Positions 1 through 4,732 of a DNA stretch of 11,169 nucleotides are shown piece after piece. This DNA is from Candidatus Nealsoniibacteriota bacterium (lineage in GTDB: Bacteria; Patescibacteriota; Minisyncoccia; Minisyncoccales; MHMH01). The notes below the pieces were generated by a model. It saw only the letters and a program-made list of their open reading frames with translations. It did no database searches and was not told where the DNA came from. The stretch is taken from NCBI GenBank assembly GCA_030700195.1, contig JAUYKD010000011.1, positions 1 through 11,169 on the forward strand, given 5' to 3'. Each line of letters starts with the position of its first letter. Within the stretch, counting starts at the first letter, position 1. The position numbers were made by a program, and so were the translations under genes.

Positions 1-279
1 AAGAAGAAAATTGCTGAGGGTAAAACCAAGTCTCAAGCTCTCTGCTGTCTTAAAAGAAGATTAGTTAATATCATTTTCATGATGCTGAAATATAAACAAG
101 AGTACAGATACCCTGAAAATTCTTGACATAGATTATTCGCCCCTTGGGCGATTATTTGGTTAGTTCCTTAGAGTTGCTCCGAAAATCGATCTGTAAAGGC
201 GTTCGATTAATGCCTCGAAGTTGAAAATAGAATTCTCAATTTTCAACTACGATCGACACTCCACAATAAAAATTGTGTA
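1..279 (-). other. 16S-23S internal transcribed spacer (partial)
   Basis: This is the sequence 3' of the 16S gene, read on the minus strand; no protein gene and no tRNA cloverleaf is visible, so the spacer looks tRNA-less at least to the window edge. It contains a 6-bp hairpin CACAAT-TTTT-ATTGTG at 262-277 just after the 16S end, a 9-bp hairpin with arms 220-228 and 239-247, the 3' arm of the 16S processing stem (162-184), and a short GC-rich hairpin around 136-152 (TCGCCC/GGGCGA). The 23S 5' end was not found, so the 23S gene must start beyond the left edge. Calling it a spacer is inference from position and from the processing stem. Confidence 0.75.
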
Positions 280-1847
280 AAATGTAGTGATCCATGGACA
301 GCTTCCGCTACCCATGCCTTGTTACGACTTCATTCTTGTCACCGATCTTAGCTTAGGTCCAGTAAACTGGAACTTCGGCTATTACCGGCTTCCCTAATGT
401 GACGGGCGGTGAGTACAAGATTTAGGAACGTATTCATCGCACCATGGCTGATATGCGATTACTAGCGATTCCAGCTTCATGAGGTCGGGTTTCAGACCTC
501 AATCCGAACTGAGAGACCGTTTGTTGCGATTAGCTCCGTCTTACGACTTAGCAACGCATTGTCGGCCCCATTGTATCATGTGTGCAGCCCAGGGCATCAA
601 AGGGCCACGCTGACTTGGTGTCGTCCTCTCCTTCCTCCTGGTTGTCCCAGGCAGTCCTCCGTGACATATAAAACACAGAGTAAGGGTTGCGCATGTTACC
701 CCATTTAAGGGTGCGTCTCAAGATACATGCTGACAACAGCCGTGCAGCACCTGGGCTAATGTCCTTGTGGGTAGTCCTACGTTTCTGCAGGATTTCATTA
801 GCCTGTCAAGCCCTGGTAAGGTTCCTCGCTTGTTGTCGAATTGAGCCACATGATCCACCGCTTGTGTAAATCCCCGTCTATTCCTTTGAGTTTTAATGTT
901 GCCATCGTACTTCCCAGGCGGGACACTTAACGCGTTAGCTTCGCCACTTGAAGGGTCGACACTTCAAATAGCTAGTGTCCATCGTTTACAGCGTGGACTA
1001 CGCAGGTATCTAATCTGCTTTGATCCCCACGCTTTCGTCCCTCAACGTCAGGGTCGCCCCAGCTGAATGCCTTCGCTTTCGGTGTTCCGGTCGATATCAA
1101 CGGATTTCACCCCTACACCGACCGTTCCATCAGCCTCTAACGCCCTCTAGTCAGAAAGTATCCTTGGCATCCCCAAAGTTAAGCTCTGGGTATTTAACCA
1201 AAGACTATTCTGACCGTCTACGGACCCTTTACGCCCAATAAATCCGGATAACGCTTGTGGGCTCTGTATTACCGCTCCTGCTGGCACAGAGTTAGGACCC
1301 ACTTATTCCTCAAGTACACTCACCCGAAGGTTGTTCCTTGAGAAAAGCTCTTTACACTCCGAAGAGCTTCTTCGAGCACGCGACGTCGCTGGTTCAGGCT
1401 TTCGCCCATTGACCAATATTCTCGACTGCAGCCACCCGTAGGTGTTTGGGCAGTGTCTCAGTCCCAATGTTGGGGGTCGCGCTCTCACGCCCCCTACCCG
1501 TCATTGCCTTGGTAGGCCATTACCCCACCAACAAGCTGATAGGCCGCAGACCATTCACCGAGCGAATTCTTGCGAATCCTTTACCCGTAAGGGAACCATC
1601 AGGTATTATCCTAGATTTCTCTAGGCTATCCCTGTCTCAATGGTATGTATCTACGTGTTACTAACCCGTTTGCCGGTTTCCGCCAAAGGCGGACCCCGTG
1701 ACTTGCATGCCTTATCCACGTCGCCAGCGTTCATCCTGAGCTAGGATCAAACTCTCAAATAAAATTTAAGTTCGAAGAGATACAAATCTCTTCTTTACTT
1801 TCACTTCTATAAATAGAAGTTCAGTTTCGGAGCAACTCTAAGAAACC
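162..1847 (-). other. pre-16S processing stem, arms 1825-1847 and 162-184
   Basis: The leader segment 1825-1847 and the trailer segment 162-184 are complementary in the minus-strand transcript: 18 perfect base pairs (CTTAGAGTTGCTCCGAAA in the leader) extended by five more including two G-U pairs. The two arms flank the 16S gene on both sides. This is the expected layout of the double-stranded stem cut by RNase III in bacterial pre-rRNA; the enzyme assignment is inference, the complementarity is seen directly. Confidence 0.85.
280..1762 (-). rRNA. rrs: 16S ribosomal RNA, complete
   Basis: Small-subunit rRNA, about 1483 nt, with no intron or large insertion visible. Recognised landmarks on the minus strand: the 27F site AGAGTTTGATCCTAGCTCAG at the 5' end, the 530 region GTGCCAGCAGGAGCGGTAA, the 907-926 region ending GGAATAGACGG, the 1392 region GTACTCACCGCCCGT, the decoding-site sequence GAAGTCGTAACAAGG, and helix 45 with its GGAA loop (window 316-293). 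Ends are set by alignment to E. coli positions 1 and 1542 and are good to a few bases. The A921/U1396 pair (E. coli U921/A1396) is a variation that degenerate primers already allow for and fits CPR. Unusual points: the 3' tail lacks CCUCC, the 524-526/505-507 pseudoknot is re-paired, and the 515F, 806R and 1492R primer sites each carry mismatches. It is transcribed away from tRNA-Thr and tsf. Confidence 0.97.
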
Positions 1848-1968
1848 GATTGAAGTTAAAACTCAAACTCAATCGTTTGTTCTTTATATTGTTAATGTTC
1901 ATCCTCCTGGAAATAAAAACCAGGAAAAGACTTCCTGATTAATCTAAGTCTTTTCGTTATATCAATCT
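1763..1968 (-). other. 16S rRNA leader region with ordered hairpins
   Basis: This is the stretch between the micro-ORF stop and the 16S 5' end. Reading toward the 16S it contains a candidate terminator hairpin (arms 1946-1954/1925-1933), a CCAGG/CCTGG hairpin (1905-1910/1920-1925), the 5' arm of the processing stem (1825-1847), an 8-bp ACTTCTAT/ATAGAAGT-type hairpin (1803-1820), and an 8-bp GAAGAGAT/ATCTCTTC hairpin (1774-1793). No protein gene is supported. The last two hairpins lie inside the pre-16S between the stem and the mature 5' end. Confidence 0.6.
1925..1954 (-). terminator. Weak intrinsic terminator or attenuator hairpin
   Basis: AAAAGACTT and AAGTCTTTT form a perfect 9-bp inverted repeat with a 12-nt loop, 15 nt after the micro-ORF stop. 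A U-rich run (GGTTTTTATTT) follows within a few bases, so it could end the tsf/tRNA/micro-ORF transcripts before the rRNA promoter output matters. The GC core is only five pairs, so termination efficiency is doubtful. As it lies between a leader-like micro-ORF and the 16S, an attenuation role cannot be excluded. Confidence 0.4.
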
Positions 1969-1984
1969 TTAGCAACAACCGCAA
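1956..1984 (-). promoter_or_regulatory. Candidate rRNA promoter with extended -10
   Basis: TTGCGG at 1984-1979, a 17-bp spacer, then TATAAC at 1961-1956 preceded by the extended -10 TGA. It overlaps the end of the micro-ORF and would start a transcript about 190 nt ahead of the mature 16S 5' end. The -35 matches the consensus only at TTG; the -10 is 5 of 6. The rRNA could instead be read through from the promoter at 2043-2072. Confidence 0.4.
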
Positions 1985-2022
1985 TCGGACTTCTTCTTTT
2001 TGGCTTTTTTCTTCTTGGCCAT
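1969..2022 (-). CDS. 17-residue Lys-rich, Cys-tailed micro-protein
   Basis: I do not recognise this as a named family. The predicted product is MAKKKKAKKKKSDCGCC: two runs of four lysines, then an acidic Asp and a CGCC tail. The strongest support is context: a near-consensus sigma70 promoter lies between the tRNA and this ATG, and a partial purine-rich site (AGGA, ending 9 nt before ATG) precedes it. A longer reading in the same frame exists but passes through the tRNA gene and is not credible. Possible roles, all inference: a metal- or nucleic-acid-binding micro-protein (basic tail for RNA, three Cys for metal), or a leader peptide whose lysine and cysteine codons sense translation ahead of the rRNA operon. 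It is too short to judge by coding statistics alone. Confidence 0.5.
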   Translation of the reverse strand: MAKKKKAKKKKSDCGCC

Positions 2023-2042
2023 ATATTTATCTTTCCTACCTG

Positions 2043-2072
2043 TTATATTAATACTTCCAAGAAACCTGTCAA
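2043..2072 (-). promoter_or_regulatory. Near-consensus sigma70 promoter between tRNA-Thr and micro-ORF
   Basis: A perfect TTGACA lies at 2072-2067, directly 3' of the tRNA. Downstream is an AT-rich -10 region where TAATAT (16-bp spacer) or TATAAC (19-bp spacer) can serve. The start site would fall roughly 10-13 nt before the ATG of the 17-residue ORF, giving a very short leader. It is the best -35 match in the window. Confidence 0.55.
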
Positions 2073-2078
2073 GTTGTG

Positions 2079-2150
2079 AGCCAACGGTCGGACTTGCACC
2101 GACAGCCTGCGCATTACAAATGCGCTGCTCTGCTGTTGAGCTACGTTGGC
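2079..2150 (-). tRNA. tRNA-Thr (anticodon UGU)
   Basis: A 72-nt perfect cloverleaf: acceptor GCCAACG/CGTTGGC, D stem GCTC/GAGC with a 7-nt loop, anticodon stem GCGCA/TGCGC with loop TTTGTAA (anticodon TGT, reading ACA and likely other ACN threonine codons), a 5-nt variable loop, and T stem GTCGG/CCGAC. The discriminator is U73 and CCA is not encoded, so CCA must be added enzymatically. The D loop AACAGCA has one G where tRNAs usually have G18G19, and the T loop is TGCAAGT with G at position 55. The U8, U33, A58, G19-C56 and A15-U48 contacts are all still possible. It starts 3 nt after the stop of the upstream hypothetical gene, so it is probably cut from the tsf-region transcript. Confidence 0.95.
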
Positions 2151-2153
2151 ATT

Positions 2154-2504
2154 TTACTTTCCTCTCTTGGCTTTTTTCAACTCGTCCCAATAATGATTAT
2201 TGTTCGTCTGGTTTTTTTGACTGTTTTTCTGTCTTAATCTTTCCAGCCAGCCGCTTGTTTTATGATCAGTTTTAAGAGTTAAAACTCTGATCCTGGAAAG
2301 AAACTTTTGCAGATAAAGCTCGTAGGAAAGGTCCTTAACCGCCGGGATTTTTTGAACCTCTGTTTTTGCTTTGGAGATTATAAGCTCTTTGAACTCTCCG
2401 GACGGCTCGGATAATTTGCTTAAACTCGGCAGCTTATTAAATAAAACAATACAGGCTCCAAGTAAACCGACAAACAAAAGAATTACGCTAATAAGTTCAA
2501 CCAT
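2154..2504 (-). CDS. Hypothetical protein with one N-terminal membrane segment
   Basis: 116 residues, not recognised as a named family. Residues about 2-24 form a hydrophobic helix with few charges (VELISVILLFVGLLGACIVL), followed by a basic soluble part rich in Lys, Arg and Gln and ending in a KKAKRGK tail. This predicts a single-pass or anchored protein with a cytoplasmic or RNA-facing positive tail; topology is inference. The start ATG sits one base after the tsf stop (TAA-T-ATG), which points to translational coupling with EF-Ts, and the stop lies 3 nt before tRNA-Thr. No Shine-Dalgarno sequence is present. Because it lies between tsf and a tRNA, its expression should follow the translation genes, but its function is unknown. 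Confidence 0.75.
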   Translation of the reverse strand: MVELISVILLFVGLLGACIVLFNKLPSLSKLSEPSGEFKELIISKAKTEVQKIPAVKDLSYELYLQKFLSRIRVLTLKTDHKTSGWLERLRQKNSQKNQTNNNHYWDELKKAKRGK

Positions 2505-2505
2505 A

Positions 2506-2949
2506 TTAAAGAGAATATCTTATATGTCTTTTAATTGTGATATTTTCTCCGGTCTTCATAATATATCCTTCAACAAGGTCTTTGACGCTTTTTGACTCAT
2601 CTTTTATCCAAGACTGTTCCAGAAAAGGAGTTTCATCTTCTTCTTTCCCCGCAACCTGCAAACAAAGCTCATGAGCTAATGCTTGGAAATCAGCAGATTT
2701 GGCCACAAAATCAGTCTCGCAGTTAAGTTCCAAAAGAACACCAATCTTTTTATTAGGATGTATGTAAGAATCAATTATTCCCTGGGCGGTTGAGCGCTCT
2801 TTCTTTTTCTCGGCCAATTGCTTACCCCACTGCCTCAAAATCTCTTTGGCTTTTCCAAGATCTCCCTTAGCTTCTTTCAGCGCTTTTTTACACTCAATAA
2901 TGGAAACGCTTGTTTCGTCCCTTAATTTTTTAATATCATTTATGCTCAT
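2506..2949 (-). CDS. tsf: Elongation factor Ts, short form
   Basis: Nucleotide exchange factor that releases GDP from EF-Tu in the cytoplasm. 147 residues, against about 280 in E. coli and about 196 in Thermus. Residues 1-45 are the UBA-like N-terminal domain (IKKLRDETSVSIIECKKAL, then the GDLGKAKEILRQWG helix). The core follows with the diagnostic NCETDFVAKS: Asp80 and Phe81 match the E. coli residues that insert near the EF-Tu nucleotide site. The long coiled coil and C-terminal subdomain are missing, so it may work as a dimer like the short Thermus form (inference). Its start overlaps the rpsB end (ATG at 2949, rpsB stop at 2936), the classic rpsB-tsf order. No Shine-Dalgarno is seen ahead of the ATG. 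Confidence 0.96.
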   Translation of the reverse strand: MSINDIKKLRDETSVSIIECKKALKEAKGDLGKAKEILRQWGKQLAEKKKERSTAQGIIDSYIHPNKKIGVLLELNCETDFVAKSADFQALAHELCLQVAGKEEDETPFLEQSWIKDESKSVKDLVEGYIMKTGENITIKRHIRYSL

Positions 2950-3733
2950 CTTTTTGGGGTTTTACCTGTGCTTCTACGCTCTTCTTTACCGGCGCTTCCG
3001 CAAGCGGAAGCTTGGCTTTTAAAATTACATCTTTTACTTTATCTAAAATGTATTTGACTGAAGAAGTAGCGTCATCGCTCGCTGGAATCGGATAATCGGC
3101 TAAAGTAGGATCAACGTTAGTGTCGCAAATACCGATAATCTTAACTCCGCTAATCTTTGCTTCTTTTACCGCCAAATCGTTCTTTCTCATATCTGTCACA
3201 AAAATAGCGTCGGGAACCCTGTTCATCTCTTTTATCCCGCCGAACTTAATTTCTAGCTTTTTGATTTCTTCATCCATTTTAGCTCTTTCTTTTTTAGTGT
3301 ATTTTTCAAGCTCCCCGCTTTCTTTTTTTCTTTCTAAGTCCTTATAATATTCAATCCTTTTCCAGATAGTGCTGAAATTGGTAAAAGTGCCTCCAAGCCA
3401 GCGTTCTGAAACATAAGGCAAAGAACACTCTTGCGCCATGCTTTTTACTAAAGCCTTAATCTGTATTTTCGTTCCAATCAAAAGCAAAACCTTTCCTTCA
3501 GAAATAAGTTTTTGAATAAAATCCAAAGCTTCGGTCAGTTTTCCCTCGGTTTTTTCAACATCAATAATGTGAACGTTATTTCTAACTCCAAAAATATACT
3601 GGTTCATTTTTGGATTAATGCTTGATGTTCTGTGGCCAAAGTGAACTCCGACCCGCGTCATTTCCTCGGTGTCAATATTGAATTTATTTTTTCCCTCGCC
3701 TGCATGGCTAGCAGGTTTTTTGATTTCTGCCAT
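2936..3733 (-). CDS. rpsB: 30S ribosomal protein uS2
   Basis: Small-subunit protein S2, 265 residues from the chosen start MAEIKKPASH. Family motifs seen: VHFGHRTSSINPKM, the RNNVHIIDVEKT segment, SERWLGGTFTNF, PDAIFVTDMRKN, IIGICDTNVDP and IPASDDATSSV. The middle coiled-coil insertion typical of bacterial S2 is present. The last roughly 25 residues are a Lys/Glu/Ala-rich tail. The start at 3733 is preferred over an in-frame ATG at 3772 because the latter lacks family similarity and would overlap the -10 box; an extended -10 (TGCTATTAT) ends 10 nt before this ATG. The tail contains a perfect 8-bp palindrome (2994-3011). It overlaps tsf by 14 nt and is divergent from pyrH. Confidence 0.97.
   Translation of the reverse strand: MAEIKKPASHAGEGKNKFNIDTEEMTRVGVHFGHRTSSINPKMNQYIFGVRNNVHIIDVEKTEGKLTEALDFIQKLISEGKVLLLIGTKIQIKALVKSMAQECSLPYVSERWLGGTFTNFSTIWKRIEYYKDLERKKESGELEKYTKKERAKMDEEIKKLEIKFGGIKEMNRVPDAIFVTDMRKNDLAVKEAKISGVKIIGICDTNVDPTLADYPIPASDDATSSVKYILDKVKDVILKAKLPLAEAPVKKSVEAQVKPQKDEHK
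2994..3011. repeat. Perfect 8-bp palindrome in the rpsB 3' coding tail
   Basis: GCTTCCGC-AA-GCGGAAGC lies in the part of rpsB that encodes the non-conserved C-terminal extension, in frame (KLPLAEAP). It is GC-rich against an AT-rich background. It could be an mRNA hairpin or a remnant of a palindromic insertion. Confidence 0.6.
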
Positions 3734-3743
3734 ATCGATATTA

Positions 3744-3772
3744 ATAATAGCATATGTTTTCAAAAGCTGCAA
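3744..3772 (-). promoter_or_regulatory. rpsB-tsf promoter, extended -10
   Basis: TTGCAG at 3772-3767, a 17-bp spacer, and TATTAT at 3749-3744 preceded by TGC (extended -10). Only 10 nt separate the -10 box from the rpsB ATG, so the predicted transcript start lies within about 3 nt of the start codon, leaving no room for a Shine-Dalgarno. Confidence 0.5.
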
Positions 3773-3785
3773 TATGTGCTAATCT
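3757..3785 (+). promoter_or_regulatory. pyrH promoter, extended -10
   Basis: TTTTCA at 3757-3762, a 17-bp spacer, and TAATCT at 3780-3785 preceded by TGC at 3777-3779. Seven nt separate the -10 box from the pyrH ATG at 3793, which puts the expected transcript start at or next to the A of the start codon: a leaderless arrangement. It overlaps the rpsB promoter on the other strand. Confidence 0.45.
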
Positions 3786-3792
3786 TAAAAAG

Positions 3793-4470
3793 ATGGCAAA
3801 AATACAAAAGACCATTATTATATCCCTGGGAGGATCTATTATTATTCCGGATAAAATCCAAACGGAATTCCTTAAAAGATTTAAGGAATTTATTTTAAAA
3901 TTTATAAAACAGGGCTATACTTTCATTATTGTTACGGGCGGAGGGAATATTTGCCGAGAATATCAAAAAGCAGCAGCCCAAATTTCACAACTAACGGATG
4001 AAGATAAAGATTGGCTGGGTATTCACGCTACTCGCCTTAACGCCCACCTTTTAAGGACTATCTTTAAAAAGGAAGCTTATCCTGTAGTCTTAGACAGCCC
4101 TCATAAAGAAATGAATGGAGCAAAATTCAATCTTTTTATTGCTTCTGGCTGGCGGCCAGGCTGGTCGACAGACTATGACGCAGTTCTTTTAGCCAAAAGA
4201 TTTAAGACAAACAAACTCATTAATGCTTCCAACATAATTCATGTTTACGACGAAAATAAGAAATCAATTAAAAAAATCAGCTGGAAAAATTATCGAAAAT
4301 TAATCAGTTCTAAATGGCAGCCCGGCATGAACGTGCCTTTTGATCCGATCGCGGCCAAAGCTGCCCAAGAATTCAAAATGGAGGTTATTGTGACCAAAGG
4401 AACCGACTTAAAAAACTTAGCCAATATAATACAAGGCAAGAAATTCAATGGAACAATAATCCATCCTTGA
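3793..4470 (+). CDS. pyrH: UMP kinase, archaeal-type
   Basis: Phosphorylates UMP to UDP with ATP in pyrimidine nucleotide synthesis; amino-acid-kinase fold, cytoplasmic, usually hexameric. 225 residues from MAKIQK. Motifs: the phosphate-binding SLGGSIIIPD (11-20), VTGGGNICREY (48-57), LGIHATRLNAH (75-85) for the uridine site, ASGWRPGWSTDYDAVLLA (117-134), NASNIIHVYDENKKS (144-158) and WQPGMNVPFDPIAAKAAQE (175-193). The length and the GWRPGWSTD and PGMNVPFDPIA signatures resemble archaeal UMP kinase rather than the E. coli PyrH type, which has a GTGNPFFTTD motif. An in-frame ATG at 3754 would add 13 residues but lies upstream of the -10 box, so 3793 is chosen. It is divergent from rpsB-tsf and 33 nt ahead of rpmE; frr, the usual neighbour, is not in the window. 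Stop is UGA. Confidence 0.93.
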   Translation: MAKIQKTIIISLGGSIIIPDKIQTEFLKRFKEFILKFIKQGYTFIIVTGGGNICREYQKAAAQISQLTDEDKDWLGIHATRLNAHLLRTIFKKEAYPVVLDSPHKEMNGAKFNLFIASGWRPGWSTDYDAVLLAKRFKTNKLINASNIIHVYDENKKSIKKISWKNYRKLISSKWQPGMNVPFDPIAAKAAQEFKMEVIVTKGTDLKNLANIIQGKKFNGTIIHP

Positions 4471-4494
4471 TTTATAAAAATAGTGTGATAAAAT
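4467..4494 (+). promoter_or_regulatory. rpmE-prfA promoter, extended -10
   Basis: TTGATT at 4467-4472 (overlapping the pyrH stop codon), a 16-bp spacer, then TAAAAT at 4489-4494 preceded by TGA (extended -10). The -10 ends 9 nt before the rpmE ATG, so the predicted start is 0-3 nt from the start codon. Confidence 0.5.
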
Positions 4495-4503
4495 AATATT
4501 ATA

Positions 4504-4731
4504 ATGAAACGAGACATACACCCAACCTACTATAAAAACGCCAGAGTCCAGTGCGCCTGCGGCAATGTTTTTCAAATTGGTTCAACTAAAGAATACATTG
4601 ACGTTGAAATTTGCTCAAAATGCCATCCTTTTTACACCGGTAAAGAAAAAACTATTGACGCTATGGGCCAAGTTCAAAAATTCAGGAAACGGCTGGCTAA
4701 AAAACAAAATATAAAGAAGAAGAATCGATAA
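4504..4731 (+). CDS. rpmE: 50S ribosomal protein bL31, zinc-binding form
   Basis: 75 residues. It keeps the four zinc-ligand cysteines of the C+ type: Cys17 and Cys19 (CACG) and Cys37 and Cys40 ([11 protein letters not shown]). The KRDIHPTYY start and the [21 protein letters not shown] body are typical of the family. A short lysine-rich tail of about 8 residues extends past the usual end. bL31 bridges the 50S central protuberance and the 30S head. It starts 9 nt after a -10-like box with no Shine-Dalgarno, and its stop is followed after one base by the prfA ATG; rpmE-prfA adjacency is common in bacteria. Confidence 0.96.
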   Translation: MKRDIHPTYYKNARVQCACGNVFQIGSTKEYIDVEICSKCHPFYTGKEKTIDAMGQVQKFRKRLAKKQNIKKKNR

Positions 4732-4732
4732 T

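Noticed and set aside
136..152. Short GC-rich hairpin in the spacer as an rRNA terminator
   Set aside because: No U tract follows on the minus strand and the 23S gene should continue downstream.
548..1664. Several short ORFs on both strands inside the 16S gene
   Set aside because: All lie within recognised 16S rRNA sequence and have no protein family features.
1807..1902. A 32-codon ORF in the 16S leader preceded directly by AGGAGG
   Set aside because: The AGGAGG touches the ATG with no spacing, the ORF crosses the pre-rRNA processing stem, and the 16S shown here has no matching CCUCC.
1969..2190. A 73-residue minus-strand reading frame ending in the CGCC micro-ORF
   Set aside because: It runs straight through the perfect tRNA-Thr cloverleaf and the TTGACA promoter; only the last 17 codons are credible.
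3734..3772. An upstream start of rpsB at 3772
   Set aside because: The added residues have no uS2 similarity and the segment contains the extended -10 box.
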